DNA of 64,000 bases from Blautia hydrogenotrophica DSM 10507 (GCF_034356035.1 NZ_CP136423.1:1860001-1924000); one strand, 5' to 3'. Positions 24,692 through 34,264 are shown, counted from the first letter of the stretch. Notes: generated from the sequence alone by a model not told the origin. Numbers and translations: made by a program.

Positions 24692-25777
24692 TTATTTTTT
24701 CTGAATATACCCTTTCGCCTTCAGGGTTTCTGCACACAGCACTGCGCCGCCAGCAGCCCCACGCACGGTATTGTGGGAAAGTCCAATGAATTTATAATCA
24801 TACACGGTGTCTTCTCTCAGACGGCCAATGGACACACCCATTCCTTTCTCGTAGTCCACATCTTCGGTAACCTGGGGACGATTGTCCTCTTCCAGATACT
24901 GAATGAACTGCTTTGGTGCACTCGGGAGATCTAACTCCTGAGGTACTCCCTTGAAATCTTTCAGTGCCTGAACCAACTGCTCTTTGGTCGGTTTCTTTCT
25001 AAATTTCACATAAGCCGCAGCCGTATGTCCATTCAAAACCGGCACACGCACACACTGACTGGTAATCACCGGCTCGGTGGCTGGTTTAATCACACCGTCC
25101 TCAATCTTGCCCCACAGTCTGAGAGGTTCTTTCTCACTCTTCTCCTCTTCGCCGCCAATGTAAGGAATAATATTATGCTCCATCTCCGGCCAATCCTTGA
25201 AAGTCTTGCCCGCACCAGAAATTGCCTGGTATGTACAAACTACCACTTCATATGGCTCAAACTCTTTCCACGCTGTCAGGGCTGGCGCATAGCTTTGAAT
25301 GGAACAGTTCGGTTTTACCGCAATAAATCCTCTGGTAGTTCCCAGACGCTTTTTCTGGTACTCAATCACCTCAAAGTGTTCCGGATTAATCTCCGGTACT
25401 ACCATAGGAACATCCGGTGTCCAGCGATGCGCGCTGTTATTTGATACCACAGGAGTCTCCGTCTTTGCGTACTCCTCCTCGATGGCCTTAATCTCATCTT
25501 TTGACATATCCACAGCGGAAAATACAAAGTCTACCGTAGCTGCTACCTTCTCAACCTCATTTACATTCATCACTACGATGTTCTTCACAGCTTCCGGCAT
25601 CGGGGTATCCATTTTCCAACGTTTGCCCACAGCTTCCTCATAAGTCTTTCCGGCACTCCTTGCACTAGCTGCCAGCGTAACTACCTCAAACCATGGATGT
25701 CCGTCCAGCAAAGAGATAAATCTTTGCCCTACCATTCCTGTTGCTCCTAAGATACCTACTTTCAATTTTTCGCTCAT
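24692..25777 (-). CDS. asd: aspartate-semialdehyde dehydrogenase
   Basis: Reduces aspartyl phosphate to aspartate semialdehyde with NADPH, the branch point to lysine/diaminopimelate, threonine and methionine. 361 residues with the dinucleotide loop GILGATGMVGQRF (about 8-20), the catalytic cysteine in PNCSIQS (about 154-160) and a later SHNTVRGAAGG. The FVFSAVDM and NSAHRW motifs mark the archaeal/fungal-like branch of the family, common in Clostridia. The start at 25777 (MSEKLKV) has AGGAGTAGG upstream; the frame extends 16 codons further with no ribosome site. Monocistronic with its own terminator. Confidence 0.95.
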   Translation of the reverse strand: MSEKLKVGILGATGMVGQRFISLLDGHPWFEVVTLAASARSAGKTYEEAVGKRWKMDTPMPEAVKNIVVMNVNEVEKVAATVDFVFSAVDMSKDEIKAIEEEYAKTETPVVSNNSAHRWTPDVPMVVPEINPEHFEVIEYQKKRLGTTRGFIAVKPNCSIQSYAPALTAWKEFEPYEVVVCTYQAISGAGKTFKDWPEMEHNIIPYIGGEEEKSEKEPLRLWGKIEDGVIKPATEPVITSQCVRVPVLNGHTAAAYVKFRKKPTKEQLVQALKDFKGVPQELDLPSAPKQFIQYLEEDNRPQVTEDVDYEKGMGVSIGRLREDTVYDYKFIGLSHNTVRGAAGGAVLCAETLKAKGYIQKK

Positions 25778-25989
25778 ATTACCTACTCCTACTCTTCTAT
25801 TTATGCGTCTTTGCATTACGCACATCTGTCTTTCTGTTACATAATACTATACCAACTCCAGCGAAAATGCAACACTTTTTTTCGTTTTTTTTAACAGTTA
25901 GTAACAGTTCCGTCAGCGCCATTCGTAAAACCGCACTGCGTGCTTATCGTGGTGACGCCGCTGCTCACGCGAGACTGTCCCGCAAGGTG

Positions 25990-27360
25990 CTACAGACTTT
26001 CTTCTTCCTTCGCAATTACCTGTTCCATGATTTCCGGTCCCGGCGCTCCTAGAGTCATCCGCTTTTCAACGCAAGTCCTCATACTGATCGCCTCGTAGAT
26101 ATCTTTCTCGAAAACAGGACTGATCTTTTGATATTCCTCAAGAGGCAACTCATCCAAAGAAATTCCCTTTTCAATACAGGTGAGCACCAGTCTCCCCACA
26201 ATCCCATGAGCGTCCCGGAATGCAACTCCATGATTCACCAGATAGTCAGCCGCATCTGTCGCATTGGTAAAACCATTTTTCGCGCTTCGATTCATGTTTT
26301 CTTTTCGAAATTCCATCGTGGAAATCATACCGTTAAAAAGAGCCAGGCAGCCTTTGACCGTATCAATGGCATCAAAAGTGAGCTCCTTGTCTTCCTGCAT
26401 ATCCTTATTATAGGCCAGGGGTATTCCCTTCATCGTGGTGAGTATACTCATCAGAGCACCATACACGCGGCCCGTCTTTCCCCGCACCAGCTCTGCAATA
26501 TCTGGATTTTTTTTCTGAGGCATGATGCTACTGCCAGTACTATAGGCATCGTCAATCTCCACGAACTGATATTCATTGGAGTTCCACAGAATGATCTCCT
26601 CGCTGAACCTGCTCAAATGCATCATGATCGTGGACATCGCACTGAGAAGTTCAATTACATAATCCCGGTCAGAGACTGAGTCCATACTGTTTAAAGTAGG
26701 GCCGTCGAAATCCAAGAGCTCTGCTGTATATTCCCGGTCGAGAGGATAAGTGGTTCCTGCCAGGGCGCCTGCCCCCAACGGACAAGTATTCATCCGTTTG
26801 CGGATATCTGTCAAGCGGCCTCTGTCCCTCTTAAACATTTCAAAATAAGCTCCCACGTGATGGGCCAAGGTGACAGGCTGCGCTTTCTGAAGATGGGTAA
26901 AGCCCGGCATATAAGTATGTACGTGTTCTTTCATGATTTTCAGGAGCGACTCCATCAGTTTTTTCAGCAGTCCATCCATCTCATCAATCTCATCTCTCAC
27001 ATACAGCTTCATATCTAAAGCTACCTGGTCATTACGGCTCCTCCCTGTGTGAAGCTTCTTCCCCGCGTCCCCAATGCGGTCGATCAAGGTAGCCTCCACA
27101 AAGCTGTGAATATCCTCATACTTATCACTGATCTTTCGTTTTCCGCTCCGGACATCCTCCAAAATCTCTTTCAGTCCTTCTAAAATCTGATCTCGCTCGC
27201 CGTCTGTGAGAATCTGCTGTTTCGCCAACATTTTCACATGGGCGATGCTTCCCCGGATGTCCTGCTCATAGAATTTTTGATCAAAACTGATAGACGCGTT
27301 AAAATTGTACACCAGCTGGTCCGTTTCCTTTGTGAAACGGCCTCCCCAAAGTTGTGCCAT
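25990..27360 (-). CDS. argH: argininosuccinate lyase
   Basis: Last step of arginine biosynthesis: argininosuccinate to arginine and fumarate. 456 residues of the fumarase/aspartase superfamily, with the signature loop [12 protein letters not shown] (about 277-288) containing the catalytic serine, and the SRNDQVALD and [11 protein letters not shown] motifs (about 108 and 152). GGAGAGAAATG precedes the ATG. It starts 15 bp after queH, so the two share a transcript; argG is not in the window. Confidence 0.97.
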   Translation of the reverse strand: MAQLWGGRFTKETDQLVYNFNASISFDQKFYEQDIRGSIAHVKMLAKQQILTDGERDQILEGLKEILEDVRSGKRKISDKYEDIHSFVEATLIDRIGDAGKKLHTGRSRNDQVALDMKLYVRDEIDEMDGLLKKLMESLLKIMKEHVHTYMPGFTHLQKAQPVTLAHHVGAYFEMFKRDRGRLTDIRKRMNTCPLGAGALAGTTYPLDREYTAELLDFDGPTLNSMDSVSDRDYVIELLSAMSTIMMHLSRFSEEIILWNSNEYQFVEIDDAYSTGSSIMPQKKNPDIAELVRGKTGRVYGALMSILTTMKGIPLAYNKDMQEDKELTFDAIDTVKGCLALFNGMISTMEFRKENMNRSAKNGFTNATDAADYLVNHGVAFRDAHGIVGRLVLTCIEKGISLDELPLEEYQKISPVFEKDIYEAISMRTCVEKRMTLGAPGPEIMEQVIAKEEESL

Positions 27361-27375
27361 AACATTTCTCTCCTT

Positions 27376-28023
27376 TTACTCCTGTATTTTTTTGGCCTGC
27401 TCTCTTTTTACTGCTTCTCTTTTTGAGAAAATGCAGCCGCAATAGTTCTGCCTGTAAAGTCCGTATTCATGGGAAAGCTCCACAGATCTTCGATATCCGT
27501 TTTTCTTCTTGAAATCAGAGGGCAGATGGCTGACTTTATAAACCCTGGCCAATTCCTCACCGATCTCATTGAGCTTCTGTGCATTTTTCAGAGGGCTGAT
27601 ACTGAGTGTCGTTGTAAAATAATCATACCCACCCTCGGCTGCTAATCTCGCTGCCTCCTCCATCCTGAGTCGGTAGCAGGCAAAACATCTTTGGCCTCCC
27701 TCCGGCAGCATCTCCATCCCTTTTGCCATAGAAAAAAAACGTTCCGGTTCATAGACGCCTTCTAAGAATTTAACCGGATAAAGATAGGACTGTTCCCTAA
27801 TCAGACGCTGAATCTCTCCGACACGCTTTTCGTATTCTTCCCTAGGGGAAATGTTCGGATTATAAAAAAACACCGTGACAAAAAAGTAACTGGACAGATA
27901 TTCCAGTACATAACTGCTACACGGCGCACAGCAGCTGTGCAGAAAAAGGGTAGGAACCTTTTTCTGGCTTCGGTTCATCTCAATCAACTGATCTAATTTT
28001 TTTTGATAATTGACCTGATTCAT
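27376..28023 (-). CDS. queH: epoxyqueuosine reductase QueH
   Basis: Non-orthologous replacement of QueG that reduces epoxyqueuosine to queuosine in tRNA wobble position 34. The family's cysteine pattern is complete in 215 residues: C31-C32 with C35 (HSCCAPC), C113 and C116 (QRCFACY) and C195/C197 (NYCGC), ligands of a 4Fe-4S cluster plus a mononuclear iron. Also present are a LFLHSCCAP N-terminus and a TTTLSISPLKN motif. Upstream is a 120-bp divergent region to the ABC transporter genes. Confidence 0.93.
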   Translation of the reverse strand: MNQVNYQKKLDQLIEMNRSQKKVPTLFLHSCCAPCSSYVLEYLSSYFFVTVFFYNPNISPREEYEKRVGEIQRLIREQSYLYPVKFLEGVYEPERFFSMAKGMEMLPEGGQRCFACYRLRMEEAARLAAEGGYDYFTTTLSISPLKNAQKLNEIGEELARVYKVSHLPSDFKKKNGYRRSVELSHEYGLYRQNYCGCIFSKREAVKREQAKKIQE

Positions 28024-28143
28024 CTTAAGCCTCTTTCTCTTTATACTGACAATCCTGCTTTCTTCAGCGGAAGTCCCGCTTTAGTATAGCACAAGAATTC
28101 AAAAAAGTCATATATTACTATATACAAAAATGGAGGTAAATCT

Positions 28144-28947
28144 ATGGATACACTGTTAGATGTACAAAACGTCTGCCTTTCTTATCACACGTTAGAGGGT
28201 GAGACTCGTGCCCTTTCGAATATATCTTTTCAGGTAAAACAAGGCGAATTTCTTGCAATCGTAGGCCCCAGCGGCTGCGGCAAGTCTACACTTTTAGACC
28301 TGATCTGCCATCTTTTGACTCCGGAGAGCGGTACGATCACTCTCAAAAGTGCTACTGGTGGCAAAGACGAAGCCAAGATTGGCTATATGCTCCAAAAAGA
28401 CCATCTACTGGAATGGAGATCTGTCTATCAAAATGTAATTTTGGGATTGGAAATTCGACATCAGCTCACCCCGGACAAATGTTCCTATGTAGACCATCTG
28501 CTGAAGCTTTATGGATTGGACAAATTCAAAAAAGCCCGCCCTTCTCAGCTATCCGGCGGTATGCGCCAGAGGGCAGCCTTAATCCGTACTTTGGCTCTGC
28601 AGCCTGACCTGCTTCTCCTGGATGAACCCTTCTCCGCTTTGGATTATCAAACCAGGCTAAATGTCAGCGATGACATCGGAAAAATCATACGTAGGGAGTC
28701 CAAAACCGCAATCCTCGTAACCCATGACATCTCAGAGGCTCTTAGCATGGCTGACCGCGTCTTGATCTTATCTGCCAGGCCTGCTACTGTCAAAGACATC
28801 ATCGAAGTTCACTTCGATATTCCTGACCGGACTCCTCTAGCCTCCCGAAATGCCCCGGAATTTAAAACTTATTTTAATCTCATCTGGAAGGAGTTGAATG
28901 ACCATGATTCCACCATCCAAGGCTCAGCTGCAGTATCTGCGGACTAA
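28144..28947 (+). CDS. ABC transporter ATP-binding protein (nitrate/sulfonate/taurine type)
   Basis: 267-residue ATPase. Walker A GPSGCGKST (41-49), signature LSGGMRQR (136-143) and Walker B LLLLDEP (156-162), with a conserved H-loop VTHDI. The sequence is closest in pattern to SsuB/TauB/ThiZ-type importers. GGAGG lies before the ATG. It overlaps the permease gene by about 50 bases. No substrate-binding protein is encoded beside it, so the substrate (sulfonate, a thiamine precursor, nitrate or other) is open. Confidence 0.9.
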   Translation: MDTLLDVQNVCLSYHTLEGETRALSNISFQVKQGEFLAIVGPSGCGKSTLLDLICHLLTPESGTITLKSATGGKDEAKIGYMLQKDHLLEWRSVYQNVILGLEIRHQLTPDKCSYVDHLLKLYGLDKFKKARPSQLSGGMRQRAALIRTLALQPDLLLLDEPFSALDYQTRLNVSDDIGKIIRRESKTAILVTHDISEALSMADRVLILSARPATVKDIIEVHFDIPDRTPLASRNAPEFKTYFNLIWKELNDHDSTIQGSAAVSAD

Positions 28948-29701
28948 AAAGCACGAAAAAATCCTGATCTGGTTTTTCCGTGTCGCTATCTTTCTCGCCT
29001 TTCTCATATTGTGGGAAACCGCAGCCGACAGAGGCTGGATTGACTCGTTTATCTTCTGTTCTCCTAGCATCATCGCCGGTACTTTTTACGATATGTGCCT
29101 AAACCAGAGCCTTTTTACTCACATAGGAATCACTCTCTGGGAGACCATCGCCAGTTTCTTTTTCGTGGTTCTTTTTGGACTTGGCATTGCTGTCTTACTC
29201 TGGATATTTCCAAAACTCTCCAAAATTCTGGAGCCTTATCTGGTAGTGCTCAACAGTCTTCCGAAATCTGCCCTGGCTCCTCTGTTAATTGTATGGCTGG
29301 GCGCAAACCAAAAGACCATCATTGTGGCAGGTATCTCTGTCGCAATCTTTGGCTCTATCATCAACCTCTACACAGGCTTTCATGAAATCGACAAAGACAA
29401 AATAAAATTAATCGCTACCTTAGGAGGAACGAAGCTGGACACTCTGCTAAAGGTCGTACTTCCCTCCTCGATTCCTCTGATTCTCAGCGTGATGAAAGTC
29501 AACATAGGACTGTGTCTCGTGGGCGTCATCATCGGAGAATTCATCGGTGCCAGACAGGGATTGGGATATCTGATTATCTATGGAAGTCAGGTGTTTAAAC
29601 TCTCATGGGTTCTGATGTCCATCGTAATTCTCTGTATCATCGCCATGGCTCTGTACAGCCTGATTAATCTTGCAGAAAGGCGCTATCTTAACAAAAAGTA
29701 A
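28898..29701 (+). CDS. ABC transporter permease (SsuC/TauC type)
   Basis: 267-residue inner-membrane permease with about six helices and the BPD_transp_1 coupling loop EIDKDKIKLIATLGGTKLD (about residues 164-182, EAA-like). GGAAGGAG sits four to ten bases upstream of two possible starts (28898 and 28904). Strongly overlapping with the ATPase gene, so the pair is translationally coupled. The usual third gene, a solute-binding lipoprotein, is absent: the next gene is on the opposite strand. The binding protein may be encoded elsewhere. Confidence 0.9.
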   Translation: MTMIPPSKAQLQYLRTKKHEKILIWFFRVAIFLAFLILWETAADRGWIDSFIFCSPSIIAGTFYDMCLNQSLFTHIGITLWETIASFFFVVLFGLGIAVLLWIFPKLSKILEPYLVVLNSLPKSALAPLLIVWLGANQKTIIVAGISVAIFGSIINLYTGFHEIDKDKIKLIATLGGTKLDTLLKVVLPSSIPLILSVMKVNIGLCLVGVIIGEFIGARQGLGYLIIYGSQVFKLSWVLMSIVILCIIAMALYSLINLAERRYLNKK

Positions 29702-29708
29702 AAGGGAA

Positions 29709-29729
29709 GGCTGCGGAAAATCCGCAGCC
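29709..29729. terminator. hairpin between convergent ABC permease and zinc-ribbon genes
   Basis: GGCTGCGGA-AAA-TCCGCAGCC, a perfect 9-bp stem with a three-base loop, 8 bp after the permease stop; pyrimidine-rich but interrupted T tracts on both sides. Confidence 0.75.
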
Positions 29730-29736
29730 CCCTGTC

Positions 29737-29937
29737 TTATTCTTCTTTCTCTTTTTTCAGTCCGGGTACTACCTGTTCCTGGGCCTTCAACACATAGCCA
29801 CATTTTCCACAGATGGAATCCTCCACAACTCTTCCTTTGTATGTGTACACATCCATCTCCTCGCCGCATTTCGGACATTTACGTTCTTCCAAATCCCATG
29901 TCTTGGAGTTACCTTCACAACCTTCAAAAACTGCCAT
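29737..29937 (-). CDS. small zinc-ribbon protein, 66 aa
   Basis: 66 residues with CPKCG (about 21-25) and CGKCG (about 43-47), a four-cysteine zinc ribbon, flanked by acidic and Lys-rich tails. The N-terminal MAVFEGCEGN may add a further ligand. GGAGG precedes the ATG. Likely a small regulatory or RNA/protein-binding module; no function can be assigned. Monocistronic. Confidence 0.8.
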   Translation of the reverse strand: MAVFEGCEGNSKTWDLEERKCPKCGEEMDVYTYKGRVVEDSICGKCGYVLKAQEQVVPGLKKEKEE

Positions 29938-30042
29938 CTTCTGAATCCTCCTTTTCCTGATCTCTCCAAAATGAGAGGTGCATTTCTATTGTCAAAAACA
30001 TTATACCACTTTTGTATAAATTCAGACAATAGAAATCTGTAA

Positions 30043-32688
30043 TCATTTTCCGCGCCGGAGAACCTTCATCACTTCCATTTGCACAATGGAAAGCACGGAC
30101 AAAGCCACGACGATCATCCACTGGAGTACAGACAGTGTCGTCAATTGAAAGGCCGTCTGTAACGCCGGCACAAGTAAAATGCACAACATCAAAGCCGCAG
30201 ACGCCAAAAAAGAAACCACCAGCCATGGATTCAAATTCTCGGCTCTCACCCAGATCGGCTCCGTGTTCGACCTCTGGTTAAATGCCCGAAGCATCTGTGA
30301 GAAGGCCAGCACACAAAACGCCATCGTCTGCCCGGCTGCATGCCCTGTCATGCTTGCTCCTATCCAGTAGGCACAGATTGTCATAGCTGAGACAAACACT
30401 CCCTGGATAACTACCCGGTATACCAGATCTTTCTCAAACAGAGTTCCCGATTTCACTGGGCGATGCCTCATAATATTTTTGCTGGGAGGATCTATTCCCA
30501 ATGCCAATGCGGGAAAGGAAGCCGTCGCCAGATTCACCCATAAAATGTGGACCGCCAAAAGCGGAGCTTCCCAATTCAATATAGTTGCCACAAACAACGT
30601 GAGAATTTCCGCAATATTTCCAGCCAGCAAAAACTGTATCACCTTCTGAATATTGCGGTATACACGACGCCCTTCTTTGATCGCATACACAATCGTTGTA
30701 AAACTGTCGTCCAGAAGAACCATATCCGAGGCATCTTTTGCCACATCGGTGCCAGTGACACCCATGGCTACACCAATGTCAGCAGCTTTCAGTGCCGGAG
30801 AATCATTGACCCCATCTCCCGTCATTGCTGTCACCTCTCCAATGCGCTTTAAGGATTGAATAATCCTCAGTTTATCCGCTGGAGATACCCTGGCAAAGAC
30901 CGTGGCAGTTCCCACCACAGCATCCAAAGCCTCGTCGTCCATCGCATCCAGCTCGTCACCCGTAAGAATCGTGTTGCCCTCCTGATAAATTCCCAGTTCT
31001 CTCGCGATAGCCAAAGCTGTGACCTTATGGTCCCCAGTGATCATCACCGTACGTATCCCCGCGTTCCGACAGATCTGAACGGAATCGGCAACCTCTTTCC
31101 TCGGTGGGTCTATCATTCCCACCACTCCGATAAACGTCATCTGAAATTCTATATTCTCGTCTTCCTCTGGAATCTTCGGAAGAATACGCATGGAAAAGCC
31201 CAGTACTCGCAGCGCCTCCTGAGACATCTCAGAACAAAGAGATAAGACATTCTCCCTATCACCGTCTGTGATCGGGCGTATCCCCTGAGCAGTCATAATC
31301 TGAGTACACAAAGGCAGCATCTCGTCTACCGCCCCCTTCGTATAAGCAACCACTTTTCCCGCGATGGAATGCACTGTCGTCATCCGTTTTCGCTCCGAGT
31401 CAAAAGGCTGTTCATACAGTCTGGGATACTCATCTTCCAACCGCTCATGGTCAATCCCAAACGCCTGAGCCATGTAAATGAGAGCTCCCTCCGTGGGGTC
31501 TCCGATAATCTCTCCCTTTCTGTCTGGGTCGAAACTAGCGTCATTGCACAGGGCAGCCGCATAGACCAACTCCTTATACACACCAGGATGCTGATCCGAC
31601 GCATTCTCAACCTGCGTGGGCGTTCCTGTCTCAAAATCTCCGTTAACTGCGATCTTTGTCGCTGTCATTTTATTTAAAGTGAGGGTTCCCGTCTTATCGC
31701 TGCAAATCACTGTCGCATTTCCCAAGGTTTCCACAGCAGGCAATTTCCGAATCAGAGCATTTTTCTTTGCCATCCGCTGTACTCCCAGGGCCATGACAAT
31801 CGTAGCTGTGGCAGGAAGACCTTCCGGAATGATGGAGATTGCCAAAGAGATCGCCACCAAAAACTGCGGCACCAAAGGTCTCTGATACAACATTCCAATG
31901 ACGAAAATCAGCACACACACTGCCAATCCCACAAAAGTCAATGTCTGTCCCAGAACACTCAGCTTTCGTTTCAGCGGAGTGTCCAGTTCATCTTGACTGT
32001 CCAGCATCTGTGCGATACTCCCCATCTCTGTGTCCATACCTGTAGCAACCACAACACCCGTCGCACGGCCATAGGTAATAATCGAGGAAGTATACAGCAT
32101 ATTTCCCCGGTCACCCAGCGCACACTCCACAGGAAGCACCTGGTCTGCTTCTTTTTCCGAAGGAACCGATTCCCCTGTAAGCGATGCCTCCTGGACTTTC
32201 AAGTTTGCCGAATCAATCAGGCGGACGTCTGCCGGCACCATGTCACCGTCACTTAAAAACACCACATCTCCCACTACCAGTTCTTTCGCTGGTATCAGAC
32301 TTTCCTCTCTCTGGCGCAAAGCCCGGGCAGTGGGCGCACTCATATTTCGCAGTGCTTCTAGAGAAGACTGTGCTTTTTTCTCCTGCACGATTCCAATCAC
32401 CGCGTTTACCACCACAATCGTCGCGATCACTACTGCTTCTGTCCATTCCCTGAGAATTCCCGAGAACACAGCTGCTCCAACCAAAATCAAGACCATTGGG
32501 TCTGATATCTGAGTCCAAAGCATCTGCAAGATTGTTTTCGGCGGTTTCGCCCTCAACTCATTGTAACCATTTTTCTGTAATCTTTTTTCTGCCTCGGCAT
32601 CACTGAGCCCCTCCTCTGAAGTGCCTAACCTTTGATATACTTCTCCTAGCTCTCTCGAATGCCAAGGCATTTGTCTGTGATTATCCAT
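30043..32688 (-). CDS. P-type cation ATPase (P2A-like, calcium-ATPase family)
   Basis: 881-residue ion pump with ten predicted helices. N-terminal cation-ATPase domain (about 7-75), actuator TGES (171-174), phosphorylated D331 in DKTGT, nucleotide-domain KGA (451-453) and hinge TGDGVND (623-629). M4 keeps IPEGLP (E289) and M5 keeps N691 and E694, as in calcium pumps. In M6, however, the Asp that coordinates calcium (usual N-x-x-T-D) is Ala723 in N719-L-A-T-A-S-F-P, so calcium specificity is uncertain; the T-x-S-F-P pattern recalls sodium/potassium ENA-type pumps. AAAGGAGTGG precedes the ATG. A leader with promoter, acidic ORF and terminator lies upstream. Confidence 0.93.
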   Translation of the reverse strand: MDNHRQMPWHSRELGEVYQRLGTSEEGLSDAEAEKRLQKNGYNELRAKPPKTILQMLWTQISDPMVLILVGAAVFSGILREWTEAVVIATIVVVNAVIGIVQEKKAQSSLEALRNMSAPTARALRQREESLIPAKELVVGDVVFLSDGDMVPADVRLIDSANLKVQEASLTGESVPSEKEADQVLPVECALGDRGNMLYTSSIITYGRATGVVVATGMDTEMGSIAQMLDSQDELDTPLKRKLSVLGQTLTFVGLAVCVLIFVIGMLYQRPLVPQFLVAISLAISIIPEGLPATATIVMALGVQRMAKKNALIRKLPAVETLGNATVICSDKTGTLTLNKMTATKIAVNGDFETGTPTQVENASDQHPGVYKELVYAAALCNDASFDPDRKGEIIGDPTEGALIYMAQAFGIDHERLEDEYPRLYEQPFDSERKRMTTVHSIAGKVVAYTKGAVDEMLPLCTQIMTAQGIRPITDGDRENVLSLCSEMSQEALRVLGFSMRILPKIPEEDENIEFQMTFIGVVGMIDPPRKEVADSVQICRNAGIRTVMITGDHKVTALAIARELGIYQEGNTILTGDELDAMDDEALDAVVGTATVFARVSPADKLRIIQSLKRIGEVTAMTGDGVNDSPALKAADIGVAMGVTGTDVAKDASDMVLLDDSFTTIVYAIKEGRRVYRNIQKVIQFLLAGNIAEILTLFVATILNWEAPLLAVHILWVNLATASFPALALGIDPPSKNIMRHRPVKSGTLFEKDLVYRVVIQGVFVSAMTICAYWIGASMTGHAAGQTMAFCVLAFSQMLRAFNQRSNTEPIWVRAENLNPWLVVSFLASAALMLCILLVPALQTAFQLTTLSVLQWMIVVALSVLSIVQMEVMKVLRRGK

Positions 32689-32753
32689 ATCGGATATACC
32701 ACTCCTTTCTTTCTCTTATATTTTATTTATATTCTGACCGCTTTTGGTAAAAA

Positions 32754-32900
32754 TCAGACATGAAATCTTTCGTAGCCTTGTCTCCTAGCAGCACAAAAAG
32801 ACATAGCCTGTGTCCCGAGAATGGGTCCACAGGTTATGTCTTCTGCCATTTGAGACCATATGTAATTTTCCTGGTCAGCGTCGCTATCGGCGTCGTCCAT
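32754..32900 (-). CDS. possible 48-codon acidic leader ORF upstream of the P-type ATPase
   Basis: Frame from the ATG at 32900 to TGA at 32754. The N-terminus is strikingly acidic (MDDADSDADQE), and the rest includes Trp and Cys residues. AAAGGAAA lies about 13 bases upstream, a loose ribosome site. Codons about 20-35 run through both arms of the terminator hairpin at 32795-32842, so translation would compete with terminator folding. It could be a regulatory leader peptide rather than a functional protein, or chance. Confidence 0.4.
   Translation of the reverse strand: MDDADSDADQENYIWSQMAEDITCGPILGTQAMSFCAARRQGYERFHV
32795..32842 (-). terminator. intrinsic terminator/attenuator in the ATPase leader
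   Basis: 15-bp arms (32798-32812, 32828-32842, one G-T pair), an inner CCC/GGG, and a T run (TCTTTTTG) on the minus strand. It lies about 107 bp after the predicted start site and 105 bp before the ATPase ATG; it would also stop read-through from the alcohol dehydrogenase gene. Confidence 0.85.
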
Positions 32901-32955
32901 AATGCTTGCTAATTTCCTTTCCTGATTCCAAAAACACTCCGAATATTTGATTTAC

Positions 32956-32984
32956 ATTATACGAATTACAAGCAACCATGTCAA
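32956..32984 (-). promoter_or_regulatory. sigma-A promoter of the P-type ATPase leader
   Basis: Consensus TTGACA (32984-32979), 17-bp spacer, TATAAT (32961-32956). It lies 8 bp after the alcohol dehydrogenase stop. Confidence 0.9.
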
Positions 32985-32992
32985 GCCTTATT

Positions 32993-34162
32993 CTAGAGAC
33001 ACATCTCAAAAATTTTTTCGATGTCCTCCTGTTTCAAAGGCCCTAAACCGCTTTGCAGCACATCTCCTTCACAGGCTTTCTGAGCCATATGGGCAAAATC
33101 CTTTTTCTGAATTCCCACTTCCGTAAATGTGCTTTTAAGCCCCAACGTCTTAAAGAAAAACTCCGATAACAGCTCAATGCTTTTTCTAGCCACAGTCATC
33201 GGTTCTAAAGAAGCATCAATCCCAAAAACTCTAGTTCCAAACTGATAATACTTAGAGACTGTCCTTTCATTCAGACAGTATTCCATCCAGCGTGGAGTCA
33301 AAATTGCAAGCCCTAGCCCATGGGTGATGTCATAGATCGCAGACAACTCATGTTCAATAGGATGGCAGCTCCAAAGGTGACTTCTCCCACCACTGATGAA
33401 ACCATTGATCGCCCAGGAGGACGCCCACATCAGGTTTGCGCGCGCCTCATAATTTTCTGGATCACGCAACGCGACCGGCGCGAACTTCACCACGGTCTGC
33501 ATTAACCCTTCCATAAAACAGTCCAACATATACAGGCCATCTTCCATATTAAAATAAGTCTCGATGACATGAGACATGATATCCGCCGCACCGCAGGCCG
33601 TCTGATAGGCGCTCACCGTGTAGGTATTTGTCGGGTCCAAAAAAGAAGCCTTTGGAAACAACTTCGGCGACATCCCCACAATCTTGTCATGAGTCTCAGG
33701 ATTGCTGATGACACCACAGGCGTCCATCTCTGACCCGGTGGCCGCCAGCGTCAGTATCGTGACGATCGGCAGCGCCTCTTTGACAGGAGCTTTTTTCTCT
33801 AAAAAATCCCAGGGATCACAGTCTGCACAGGCAGCAGCAGCCATATATTTCGCCGCGTCGATCGTAGAACCGCCTCCCACAGCCAAAAGCACGTCAATGT
33901 GCTCTTCCTTGCATAGCTGCGCGCCTTTTCTGACCGAATCAATACGTGGATTAGGCTCAATTCCAGAATATTCATACAGCTTCAAATCGGCTTTCTCGAT
34001 CTCAGAAACAACCTTGTCATACAGACCCGTCCTCTTGATAGAACCTCCTCCATATATGAGCAGTACTTTTTTTCCATGTCTGCTCAGTTCCTGACCCAGA
34101 TGGCCAAACTGTTCCCGGCCAAAATAGACTTTCACCGGAATCTCATAGATAAAATCTCTCAT
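32993..34162 (-). CDS. iron-containing alcohol dehydrogenase (butanol dehydrogenase-like)
   Basis: 389-residue group III dehydrogenase reducing an aldehyde with NAD(P)H. NAD motif GGGSTIDAAK (about 96-105), metal ligands in GAADIMSHVIE (about 190-200) and the CHPIEHELSAIYDITHGLGLA block (about 262-282) that supplies two further histidines. Sequence pattern fits the BdhA/YqhD branch. Physiological substrate (butanal, ethanal, methylglyoxal or other) is not determinable. GGAGGG precedes the ATG. Its transcript would end in the terminator at 32795-32842. Confidence 0.9.
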   Translation of the reverse strand: MRDFIYEIPVKVYFGREQFGHLGQELSRHGKKVLLIYGGGSIKRTGLYDKVVSEIEKADLKLYEYSGIEPNPRIDSVRKGAQLCKEEHIDVLLAVGGGSTIDAAKYMAAAACADCDPWDFLEKKAPVKEALPIVTILTLAATGSEMDACGVISNPETHDKIVGMSPKLFPKASFLDPTNTYTVSAYQTACGAADIMSHVIETYFNMEDGLYMLDCFMEGLMQTVVKFAPVALRDPENYEARANLMWASSWAINGFISGGRSHLWSCHPIEHELSAIYDITHGLGLAILTPRWMEYCLNERTVSKYYQFGTRVFGIDASLEPMTVARKSIELLSEFFFKTLGLKSTFTEVGIQKKDFAHMAQKACEGDVLQSGLGPLKQEDIEKIFEMCL

Positions 34163-34264
34163 TGTAACAAACCCTCCATAGTTTTCAGATAATATATAAT
34201 CTATTATATTTTATATAAAATCTTAAACTTTTACAATACCAAACTTTTGATCTCCTGACATCTC

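Noticed and set aside
32843..32949. M-box or yybP-ykoY riboswitch in the ATPase leader
   Set aside because: The characteristic conserved sequences of those families were not found in the leader.
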